Shown here: positions 1 to 6,212 of the stretch, piece by piece
Layout of the letters: every line of letters begins with the position of its first letter
Numbering within the stretch: the first letter of the stretch is position 1
Origin: Burkholderia sp.
GTDB taxonomy: Bacteria > Pseudomonadota > Gammaproteobacteria > Burkholderiales > Burkholderiaceae
DNA length: 8,883 bases
Direction of reading: 5' to 3'
Assembly (NCBI GenBank): GCA_028292565.1
Contig: JAQGMD010000280.1
Location: 1 to 8,883 of the forward strand
The notes under the pieces: generated by a model
The model's database searches: none
What the model was told of the DNA's origin: nothing
The model's input: the letters and a program-made list of their open reading frames with translations, nothing else
Program-made: the position numbers and the translations under genes

Positions 1-704
1 GACATGGTCCAGTGCACATCAGTCAGCGTCTCGAAACCGAGCACCGTGGTTTTGGTCGCGCCGGCCAGTCCGGACAAGGCCGCCGATAAGACAAACGCCA
101 GCAGTTTGTACCTGTCGGCGTCGTAGCCTAGCGAAATCGCGCGTGCTTCGTTTTCCTTGATGGCCTGCAGCACCTGGCCGAACGGCGAGTGGATCGCGCG
201 CACGATCATCGCGAAACCGGCGACAAAAATCGCTAACACCACGTAATACATGGTCATGTCGTTCGACAGGTCCACGATGCCGAACAATCTGCCACGCGGC
301 ACGCCCTGCAATCCATCCTCACCACCGGTGAAAGGCAACTGCAGGCAAAGGAAATAAATCATCTGCGCCAACGCCAGCGTGATCATCGCGAAATAAATCC
401 CCAGCCGCCGGATCGCAAGGCCGCCGATGATTACACCCAACACCGCGCCGGTCACCATACCCAGTACGATACCCAGCTCGAATGGCACACCCCAGGAGCG
501 CAGCGCATAACCCGCGATATATCCGGCGGTACCGAAGAATGCCGCATGTCCGAACGACAGCAGGCCGGTATAGCCAAGCAAAAGGTTGAAGGCGGACGCA
601 AATAGTGCAAAGCACAGCGCCTTCATCAGGAATACCGGATACACAATGAAGGGAGCAACCAACGCGATGATGAACGCGATTGCGTAGCCGATTCTCTTGT
701 CCAT
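1..704 (-). CDS. livM: LivM-type ABC importer permease (partial, C-terminus off the left edge)
   Basis: Inner-membrane permease subunit of a branched-chain-amino-acid-type ABC importer, partner of the LivH-like protein encoded just upstream. The frame opens with ATG at 704 and stays open for 234 codons to the window edge; family members of this short type usually have about 320-360 residues, so roughly the last third is missing. Residues 1-25 form a hydrophobic start segment. Residues 39-53 carry the conserved NLLLGYTGLLSFGHA block, and further hydrophobic segments lie near 78-95, 103-123 and 152-170. The cytoplasmic coupling loop that contacts the ATPases is at about 173-200 (SPFGQVLQAIKENEARA onward). 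A strong Shine-Dalgarno, AGGGAGAGG at 720-712, lies inside the last codons of livH, and only 4 bases separate the two genes, so translation is probably coupled. The transported substrate cannot be read from this subunit. Confidence 0.95.
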   Translation of the reverse strand, partial: MDKRIGYAIAFIIALVAPFIVYPVFLMKALCFALFASAFNLLLGYTGLLSFGHAAFFGTAGYIAGYALRSWGVPFELGIVLGMVTGAVLGVIIGGLAIRRLGIYFAMITLALAQMIYFLCLQLPFTGGEDGLQGVPRGRLFGIVDLSNDMTMYYVVLAIFVAGFAMIVRAIHSPFGQVLQAIKENEARAISLGYDADRYKLLAFVLSAALSGLAGATKTTVLGFETLTDVHWTM

Positions 705-708
705 GGCC

Positions 709-1593
709 CTACCTCTCCCTGCCGAACAAACCCGCAGGACGCAGCATCAGCACGATCGCCATCACGATGAACACCACGGTCGCCGACAACTCGGGATAAA
801 ACACGCGCGTCAGTCCTTCGATCACGCCCAGCCCCAGTCCCGTGACGATCGCACCGAGTATGGATCCCATGCCGCCTATTACCACCACAGCGAAGACGGT
901 GATGATGAGGTTCGATCCCATCAACGGTGACACCTGCACCACCGGTGCCGCCAGCACGCCTGCAAACGCCGCAAGGGCCACGCCGAAGCCATAGGTGAGC
1001 GTCACCATGCGCGGCACATTGACGCCGAACGCTTCGACCAGCTTCGCGTTTTCTGTGCCTGCACGCAGGTACGCGCCGAGCTTGGTTTTTTCAATGACGT
1101 ACCAGGTCACAAGACACACGGAGAGCGATGCCAGAACCACCCATGCACGGTATCTCGGCAGGATCATGAAGCCGAGGTTGATGGCGCCCGACAAGGCTTC
1201 CGGCACCGAATACGGCTGTCCTGATACGCCGTAGAAGGACCGGAACAATCCCTCCAGCATCAGGGTGACACCGAAGGTGAGCAACAGGCCATACAGGTGG
1301 TCGAGGTTATACAGGCGGCGCAGCATGGTGCGCTCGATCACGACCCCGAATGCGCCGACGATTATCGGTGCCGCGATCAGCATTACCCAGTAGTTCATCT
1401 CAAAATAATTCGCCCCCATCCATGCCAGGAATGCACCCATCATGTACAACGCCCCGTGCGCGAAGTTGATCACATTGAGCAAGCCGAAGATCACAGCGAG
1501 CCCTAGCGACAGGATGGCGTAGAAGGAGCCGTTGACGAGGCCTAGCAGTAGCTGGCTCATCAATGCTTGCAGGGGGATACCGAAGAATTCCAT
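709..1593 (-). CDS. livH: LivH-type ABC importer permease
   Basis: Inner-membrane permease of 294 residues, the normal length for LivH, which pairs with LivM to form the translocation path. Visible hallmarks are LNVINFAHGALYMMGA at 39-54 (the family block after the first membrane segments), a coupling loop at about 170-195 (TKLGAYLRAGTENAKLVEAFG), GGMGSILGA at 240-248 and the C-terminal LRPAGLFG at 284-291. Hydrophobic segments fit about eight membrane helices. The ATG at 1593 is the first possible ATG in an open frame that begins after a stop at 1630-1632. No purine-rich ribosome site precedes it; the bases just before it are CCTCCCCC. An internal ATG at 1560 (residue 12, MSQLLLGLVNGS) aligns better with typical LivH starts but also lacks a clear site. 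The gene begins 41 bases after the binding-protein stop and ends 4 bases before livM. Confidence 0.95.
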   Translation of the reverse strand: MEFFGIPLQALMSQLLLGLVNGSFYAILSLGLAVIFGLLNVINFAHGALYMMGAFLAWMGANYFEMNYWVMLIAAPIIVGAFGVVIERTMLRRLYNLDHLYGLLLTFGVTLMLEGLFRSFYGVSGQPYSVPEALSGAINLGFMILPRYRAWVVLASLSVCLVTWYVIEKTKLGAYLRAGTENAKLVEAFGVNVPRMVTLTYGFGVALAAFAGVLAAPVVQVSPLMGSNLIITVFAVVVIGGMGSILGAIVTGLGLGVIEGLTRVFYPELSATVVFIVMAIVLMLRPAGLFGRER

Positions 1594-1634
1594 GGGGGAG
1601 GAATGATGGGTGGGCGACCCGCCAATAAGCTATA

Positions 1635-2828
1635 TCACTTCCAAAGCGGACACTTCGTCTCAGCCTTCTTCGTAAAAATCTCATCACCCGGTATCGTCTG
1701 CGCCACCTTGTAATAATCCCATGCGTACTTCGACTCTTGAGGCTTTTTCACTTCCAGCAGATACATGTCGTGCACCATGCGACCGTCCGGACGCACCATC
1801 CCGTTTTTCGTATAGAAGTCGCTGATCTTCATCTTCTTCAGCTGCGCCATCACCTTGTCCCCATCGTCGGTACCGATCGCCTTCACCGCATTCAGGTACT
1901 GCGTGGTTGCAGAGTTGTCCGCGGCCTGCAGGCTCGACGGCTGCTTCTTCATCTTCGCGAAATAGCGCTTGGCCCACGCCCGGGTGTCCTCGTTCAAATC
2001 CCAGTACCAACTGTCGGTCTGGTACATCCCCTGCGTCAACGGCAAGCCGAGTGCATGCACGTCGTTGATGAACATCAGCAGTCCTGCCAGCCGCATGGTC
2101 TTGGTAACGCCGAATTCATTGGCAGCTTTGATGGCGTTGATGGTGTCGCCGCCGGCATTGGCCAGCCCGAGGATCTGCGCCTTTGATGATTGCGCCTGTA
2201 GCAGGAAGGAAGAAAAATCCGATGCGCCGAGTGGATGTTTCACGCTCCCCAACACCTTGCCGCCGTTGGCAGTCACGACCGCCGCGGTGTCCCTTTCCAG
2301 CGAAGTCCCAAACGCATAATCGGCGGTCAGGAAAAACCAGGTCTTGCCACCCTGCTTCACCACCGCGCCGCCCGTACCGCGAGCGAGCGCTACCGTATCG
2401 TACGCATAGTGAACGGTGTATGGCGTGCACTCTTCATTGGTCAGCCTCGACGTGCCGGACCCGATCGCTATGAACGGCTTCTTCTTTTCCGCAGCGACTT
2501 TCGCCATCGCCAGGCTGGTCGCGGAATTGGTGCCGCCAATCAGCATATCCACGCCCTCGCGATCGAACCATTCGCGCGCTTTGCTGGCGGCGACATCCGC
2601 CTTGTTCTGATGGTCGGTAACGAGGACCTCAATCTTCTTGCCGTTGACGTTGCCGCCGAAATCCGCGATGGCCATCTTGATCGCTTCGGCGCCGCCTGCG
2701 CCATCGAGGTCGGTGTAGACGCCGGACATATCTGTGATGAATCCGATTTTCACCACGTCACCGGAGATTTGCGCGGAAGCGACGCTGCTAAGGCCTGCCA
2801 TCGCAAGTGCAATAAGTTTCGATCCCAT
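1635..2828 (-). CDS. Periplasmic substrate-binding protein of the LIV/HAAT ABC importer
   Basis: Type 1 periplasmic binding protein (Peripla_BP_6 / LivK-like fold), 397 residues from the chosen ATG. It captures the substrate in the periplasm and delivers it to the LivHM-like permeases. Residues 1-19 are a short Sec signal peptide: K4, a hydrophobic core, then VASA before Q20 as the likely cleavage site. There is no lipobox cysteine. The mature protein opens with DVVKIGFITDMSG, typical of the family, and has pocket-lining loops GGTNSATS (98-105) and AIGSGTS (121-127) and the block TADYAFGTSLERD (168-180). The only cysteines, C134 and C393, could form a disulfide. The frame stays open upstream to 2936, but that extension overlaps the end of livF and would bury the signal peptide. 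The ATG at 2828 has AAAGGGA 8 bases upstream (2843-2837) and lies 28 bases after livF. The ligand is unknown; relatives bind branched-chain amino acids, other small acids or aromatic acids. Confidence 0.93.
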   Translation of the reverse strand: MGSKLIALAMAGLSSVASAQISGDVVKIGFITDMSGVYTDLDGAGGAEAIKMAIADFGGNVNGKKIEVLVTDHQNKADVAASKAREWFDREGVDMLIGGTNSATSLAMAKVAAEKKKPFIAIGSGTSRLTNEECTPYTVHYAYDTVALARGTGGAVVKQGGKTWFFLTADYAFGTSLERDTAAVVTANGGKVLGSVKHPLGASDFSSFLLQAQSSKAQILGLANAGGDTINAIKAANEFGVTKTMRLAGLLMFINDVHALGLPLTQGMYQTDSWYWDLNEDTRAWAKRYFAKMKKQPSSLQAADNSATTQYLNAVKAIGTDDGDKVMAQLKKMKISDFYTKNGMVRPDGRMVHDMYLLEVKKPQESKYAWDYYKVAQTIPGDEIFTKKAETKCPLWK

Positions 2829-2856
2829 CACCGTTATCCCTTTACCAGTAGTCCGG

Positions 2857-3570
2857 CTACACCCCAAGCAAGGAGTGCAGCACCGGCATCTTTGATTCCA
2901 ATTCGGATGCAGCGAAGCTCTCGACGATCTGTCCATGCTCCATCACATAAAACCGATCGGCCAGCGGCGCGGCGAAGCGGAAATTCTGTTCCACCATCAC
3001 GATGGTGTAGCCCTTGGCCCTGAGCGTCTTGATCATGCGCGCCAGCGCCTGTACGATCACCGGCGCCAGGCCCTCGGAAATTTCGTCGAGCAGCAGCAAG
3101 CGGGAACCGGTGCGCAATATGCGCGCGACCGCAAGCATCTGCTGTTCTCCTCCCGACAGGCGCGTTCCCTGGCTCGCCCGCCGCTCCTTCAGGTTCGGGA
3201 ACATGTCGTAGATTTCTTCGACCGACATGCCTTTCCCGTTCTTCGACGTGGCCGGCGGCAGCATCAGGTTTTCTTCCGTCGACAACGACGCAAAGATGCC
3301 GCGCTCCTCCGGACAATAGCCGACGCCAAGATGCGCGACCTTGTAGGTGGGCTTGCCGATCACTTCAGTGCCGTTGACCTTGATGGAGCCTTTACGCGCT
3401 CCGGTCAGCCCCATGATGGCGCGCAACGTTGTTGTACGGCCTGCTCCGTTACGGCCGAGCAGCGTGACGACCTCGCCCTGCTCTACCGAAAAATTCACGT
3501 CATGCAAAACATGCGATTCGCCATACCAAGCATGCAGATGATCGATGGACAGCGCCTGCATTTCAGTCAA
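2857..3570 (-). CDS. livF: LivF-type ABC importer ATPase
   Basis: Cytoplasmic ATP-binding subunit, 237 residues (normal for LivF), which works as a heterodimer with LivG to drive the LivHM-like permeases. Motifs in order: Walker A GRNGAGRT at 39-46 with Arg45 where most ATPases have Lys; a Q-loop region CPEERGIF at 86-93 with Glu in place of Gln, as in the family; ABC signature LSGGEQQ at 138-144; Walker B LLLLDE at 158-163; and VEQN at 193-196, where Gln195 takes the switch-histidine place, also usual for LivF. The start is TTG at 3570, which overlaps the livG stop in a TTGA arrangement and has GAAGGAG (3581-3575) 4 bases before it. An in-frame ATG at 3561 is the alternative, but it lies 13 bases from that ribosome site. 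The overlap implies translational coupling to livG. Confidence 0.94.
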   Translation of the reverse strand: MTEMQALSIDHLHAWYGESHVLHDVNFSVEQGEVVTLLGRNGAGRTTTLRAIMGLTGARKGSIKVNGTEVIGKPTYKVAHLGVGYCPEERGIFASLSTEENLMLPPATSKNGKGMSVEEIYDMFPNLKERRASQGTRLSGGEQQMLAVARILRTGSRLLLLDEISEGLAPVIVQALARMIKTLRAKGYTIVMVEQNFRFAAPLADRFYVMEHGQIVESFAASELESKMPVLHSLLGV

Positions 3571-4337
3571 TGCGCTCCTTCAAGCGCACCTGCGGTTGTC
3601 CCCATATAGGCTTCCATCACGAGCGGATTCTTCGACACTTCTCCATAGCATCCCTCAGCCAGCACCGCGCCTCGCTGCAGTACTGTGATACGGTCGGAGA
3701 TGCCGGCCACTACACTCATGTTGTGCTCCACCATCAGGATGGTGCGGCCGGCCGATACTTTTTTGATCAGCTCGGTAACGCGGCTCACGTCTTCATGGCC
3801 CATGCCTTGGGTCGGCTCATCGAGCAGCATCAGCTCCGGCTCCATCCCCAATGTCGTGGCGATTTCAAGCGCGCGCTTGCGCCCGTACGGCAAGTCGACC
3901 GTCGTCGTATCGGCAAACGGAGCAAGGTCGACCTGCTCAAGCAATTGCATCGCGCGGTCGTTCAGCGCCGACAGTTTTCTCTCGCTTTGCCAGAAATAAA
4001 ATGAGTTACCCAATGGCCGCTGCAAACCGATACGCACGTTTTGCAGCACAGTCATGTGCGGGAATATCGCGGAAATCTGAAAGGAGCGGATGATGCCCCG
4101 GCGCGCGATCTGCGCCGGCTGTGCGGACGTGATGTCGTGTCCGTTGAAAATGATTTTTCCGGACGTCGGCACCAGGAATTTGGTAAGCAGGTTGAAGCAG
4201 GTGGTCTTCCCGGCGCCGTTCGGTCCGATCAATGCGTGGATGTGGCCACGCTCGACCTGCAGGTTCACATCACTGACTGCCGTGAATCCCTTGAACTCCT
4301 TCGTCAGGTGTTTCGTTTCCAGAATCACGTCGGCCAT
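3567..4337 (-). CDS. livG: LivG-type ABC importer ATPase
   Basis: Cytoplasmic ATP-binding subunit, 256 residues, partner of LivF and first gene of the importer block. It has Walker A GPNGAGKT at 38-45, Q-loop RSFQIS with Gln87, a degenerate LivG-type signature LPYGRKR at 149-155, Walker B LMLLDE at 169-174 and the switch histidine His205 in VEHN. The C-terminal stretch KNPLVMEAYMG (237-246) is typical of LivG. The start is set at ATG 4337 because AGGGAG (4348-4343) stands 5 bases before it. A GTG two codons upstream at 4343 directly abuts and overlaps that ribosome site, so it is unlikely to be used. The gene end overlaps the livF start by 4 bases. The 178-base gap upstream makes this the likely start of a separately transcribed unit, or a point of internal promotion. 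Confidence 0.94.
   Translation of the reverse strand: MADVILETKHLTKEFKGFTAVSDVNLQVERGHIHALIGPNGAGKTTCFNLLTKFLVPTSGKIIFNGHDITSAQPAQIARRGIIRSFQISAIFPHMTVLQNVRIGLQRPLGNSFYFWQSERKLSALNDRAMQLLEQVDLAPFADTTTVDLPYGRKRALEIATTLGMEPELMLLDEPTQGMGHEDVSRVTELIKKVSAGRTILMVEHNMSVVAGISDRITVLQRGAVLAEGCYGEVSKNPLVMEAYMGTTAGALEGAH
3575..3581 (-). promoter_or_regulatory. Ribosome binding site of livF inside the end of livG
   Basis: GAAGGAG on the minus strand lies within the last codons of livG, 4 bases before the TTG at 3570 and 13 before the ATG at 3561. The spacing favours the TTG start that overlaps the livG stop. Confidence 0.6.
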
Positions 4338-4342
4338 TGTCA

Positions 4343-4348
4343 CTCCCT
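4343..4348 (-). promoter_or_regulatory. Ribosome binding site of livG (decides the start)
   Basis: The minus-strand sequence AGGGAG is followed by TGACA and then the ATG at 4337, a spacing of 5 bases. It overlaps the GTG at 4343, which argues against that codon as the start. Confidence 0.7.
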
Positions 4349-4388
4349 GATTTTATGAAGGCTGCATTAGCGTATGTCTATGACGGAC

Positions 4389-4418
4389 ACAGTACACAGC
4401 GGCCGGAGGGAGTGGCAA
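4389..4418 (-). promoter_or_regulatory. Possible sigma-70-like promoter for the importer genes
   Basis: On the minus strand a TTGCCA box (4418-4413; 5 of 6 to TTGACA) is followed after 18 bases by TACTGT (4394-4389; 3 of 6 to TATAAT, keeping the key TA and final T). This would start transcription near 4382, about 45 bases before livG. A second weak pair, TTGACG (4460-4455) and GATTGT (4436-4431), also spaced by 18, lies upstream. Neither is strong. The main support is position, because this is the only sizeable gap in the window. Confidence 0.25.
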
Positions 4419-4450
4419 TACGGCAGGCTTACAATCGGCTACGGGTTTGG

Positions 4451-4472
4451 CCTGCGTCAAACACGACGCAAG
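4451..4472. repeat. Inverted repeat TGCGTC-N6-GACGCA in the gap between GMC gene and livG
   Basis: Perfect 6-bp arms at 4453-4458 and 4465-4470 flank a 6-base spacer. On the minus strand the stem can be read as 8 bp with one G-T pair. It lies about 45 bases past the stop of the dehydrogenase gene and covers a TTGACG box that could serve as a -35 element. No run of T follows on either strand, so a classical intrinsic terminator is unlikely. A regulator-binding site or a short 3' stem is possible. Confidence 0.4.
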
Positions 4473-4515
4473 CACTGGTCGATCTACCTCGAAGCAAGAT
4501 TGTGGAATGGATAGT

Positions 4516-6186
4516 TCACATTGCGTGGTGGACTTCTACGATCACCGGCGCTTCCGCTTGCTGGCGGGCGGCGCGTATCCACTGCGCCGCCTTTTCCGCA
4601 ATCATGATGGTCGGTGAATTGGTATTTCCTGATGTGATGGTCGGCATTACTGATGCGTCGACCACGCGCAGCCGCGCGACACCCTTCACACGCAACTGGC
4701 TGTCCACCACCGCTGACGGATCGTCGTCGCGGCCCATCTTGCAGGTGCCGACCGGATGGAAAATCGTGGTGCCGATATCGCCCGCAGCCCGCGCGAGTTC
4801 TTCTTCCGTGCGGTAATGCACGCCCGGTTTGAATTCTTCCGGCATGTATTTTTTTAACGCAGGCGCGTCGACGATATTGCGCGTCACGGTCAGCGCATTC
4901 GCGGCGACCTTGCGGTCCTCCGGAGTGGAGAGGTAGTTCGGCGTGATTTTCGGCGCAGCAAAAGGATCGGCCGATGCAATGCGTATATGTCCCCGCGCCG
5001 TCGGCCGCAGATTGCATACGCTCGCGGTGAATGCCGGAAACGGATGCAGCGGCTCACCGAATCGCTCGAGGGACAGCGGCTGCACATGGTATTCAAGATT
5101 GGCGCTCGCCTGCGACGGATCGGACTTGGCGAATGCGCCGAGCTGCGACGGCGCCATCGACATCGGCCCGCTGCGCGACCACGCATACTGCATGCCGATC
5201 ATCATCTTGCCCAGCCAGTTGCTGGCCATCGTGTTCAGGGTTTTCGCACCGCGCACCTTGAACACCATGCGCAACTGCAAATGGTCCTGGAGATTCTCAC
5301 CGACGCCCGGCACATCGACGGCCACAGGGATGCCATGCTTTTGCAGCAACTCGCCCGGGCCAATCCCGGACAATTGCAATATCTGTGGAGAGCCGACTGC
5401 GCCCGCTGCGCTAATCGTTTCACGCGTCGATTCGGCGAACCACTCGGTACCTCCGCCGGTGAATTCCACACCTGCGCATACATTGCCCTGCGCGGTCGCT
5501 TCGATCCGCAAACGTTTTACATGGCAACCGGTCATGATCTCGAGCTTGCCTTTCCGGCCGGCCGTCGGTCTCAGGAAAGCCTTGGCGGTATTCCACCTGA
5601 CGCCGCCCTTCTGGTTCACGTCGAAATACCCGCAACCTTCATTGTCGCCACGATTGAAATCATCGCAATTCGGAATGCCGGTCTGCGCCGCAGCTTCGCG
5701 AAACGCATCCAGGATTTCCCACGACAGCCGCTGTTTCTCGACCCGCCATTCGCCGCCCGCGCCGTGATAATCGTCGGCGCCTTTATGGTAGTCCTCGGAC
5801 TTTTTGAAAGTCGGTAGCACCTGGTTCCAGCGCCAGCTCTCGTCGCCCGTCAGCTTCGCCCATTCATCGTAATCGCGTGCCTGGCCACGCATATAGATCA
5901 TGCCGTTGATCGACGAGCACCCACCCATGACCTTACCGCGCGGGTAGATCAGGCTACGGCCGTTCAGGCCGGCGTCGGCCTCCGTGCGAAACAGCCAGTC
6001 GGTGCGCGGATTGTCTATGCAATACAGATAACCGACCGGGATGTGGATCCAGATGTAATCGTCTTTTGCTCCCGCCTCCAGCAGCAGGACGGAGATGCCT
6101 GCGTCCTGCGCGAGGCGATTGGCAAGGACACAACCCGCGCTGCCGGCACCGATGATGATGTAGTCGTATTTGCCCGCGTTTTCCAT
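4516..6186 (-). CDS. GMC-family FAD-dependent alcohol dehydrogenase (choline dehydrogenase-like)
   Basis: Glucose-methanol-choline flavoprotein of 556 residues, the usual length for bacterial choline or long-chain alcohol dehydrogenase relatives (COG2303). It oxidises a primary alcohol to the aldehyde, and possibly further, using FAD. The FAD-binding Rossmann motif GAGSAG is at 13-18, and Glu37 at the end of the second strand would bind the ribose. GMC signature 1 is around 83-98 (RGKVMGGCSSINGMIY) and signature 2 around 262-276 (GAVGSPQILQLSGIG). The catalytic pair is probably His477 (in HPVGTCKMG) and Asn521 (in GNTNSPTIMIAEK), whose 44-residue separation matches choline oxidase as I recall it. 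No signal peptide is visible, so the enzyme is probably cytoplasmic or at the inner membrane face. The ATG at 6186 has GAGGAA 6 bases upstream. It follows the monooxygenase gene by 26 bases, which suggests one transcript. Substrate is unknown; no betaine-aldehyde dehydrogenase or betI lies in view, so a true BetA role is unlikely. Confidence 0.9.
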   Translation of the reverse strand: MENAGKYDYIIIGAGSAGCVLANRLAQDAGISVLLLEAGAKDDYIWIHIPVGYLYCIDNPRTDWLFRTEADAGLNGRSLIYPRGKVMGGCSSINGMIYMRGQARDYDEWAKLTGDESWRWNQVLPTFKKSEDYHKGADDYHGAGGEWRVEKQRLSWEILDAFREAAAQTGIPNCDDFNRGDNEGCGYFDVNQKGGVRWNTAKAFLRPTAGRKGKLEIMTGCHVKRLRIEATAQGNVCAGVEFTGGGTEWFAESTRETISAAGAVGSPQILQLSGIGPGELLQKHGIPVAVDVPGVGENLQDHLQLRMVFKVRGAKTLNTMASNWLGKMMIGMQYAWSRSGPMSMAPSQLGAFAKSDPSQASANLEYHVQPLSLERFGEPLHPFPAFTASVCNLRPTARGHIRIASADPFAAPKITPNYLSTPEDRKVAANALTVTRNIVDAPALKKYMPEEFKPGVHYRTEEELARAAGDIGTTIFHPVGTCKMGRDDDPSAVVDSQLRVKGVARLRVVDASVMPTITSGNTNSPTIMIAEKAAQWIRAARQQAEAPVIVEVHHAM

Positions 6187-6212
6187 TAGGTCTTCCTCAT
6201 TTCAAAAGGGGC

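Larger units (their letters stand above)
4338..4515. other. Intergenic gap between the GMC dehydrogenase and livG
   Basis: This 178-base stretch is the longest non-coding segment of the window. It holds the inverted repeat at 4451-4472, two weak minus-strand promoter-like pairs and the livG ribosome site. I see no convincing small gene and no intrinsic terminator with a T tract. Confidence 0.6.

Noticed and set aside
1594..1634. GGCG-GGT-CGCC hairpin between the binding-protein gene and livH as a terminator
   Set aside because: The stem is only 4 bp and no T run follows, so it is too weak to support a terminator call.
2829..2936. N-terminal extension of the binding protein to an ATG at 2936
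   Set aside because: The 36 extra residues are Cys/Arg-rich, overlap the livF coding end and would place the clear signal peptide internally. ATG 2828 has a ribosome site.
2235..3023. 262-codon open frame on the plus strand
   Set aside because: It spans, antisense, the binding-protein N-terminus, the gap and the livF end. The product is Arg/His-rich without domain features.
2834..3316. 160-codon open frame on the minus strand in another phase of livF
   Set aside because: It runs inside livF in a different phase, while the livF frame carries all ATPase motifs.
4338..4343. GTG at 4343 as the livG start
   Set aside because: It overlaps the AGGGAG ribosome site, leaving no spacing; ATG 4337 is spaced correctly.
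4943..5817. Two overlapping open frames of about 275 codons on the plus strand
   Set aside because: They lie antisense within the GMC dehydrogenase gene, whose protein has every family motif. Their translations show no recognisable domain and look like shadows of a GC-rich gene.
4516..6186. True choline dehydrogenase (betA)
   Set aside because: No betaine-aldehyde dehydrogenase, betI or choline transporter gene is nearby, and the GMC signatures are shared by many alcohol dehydrogenases, so a specific symbol is not justified.
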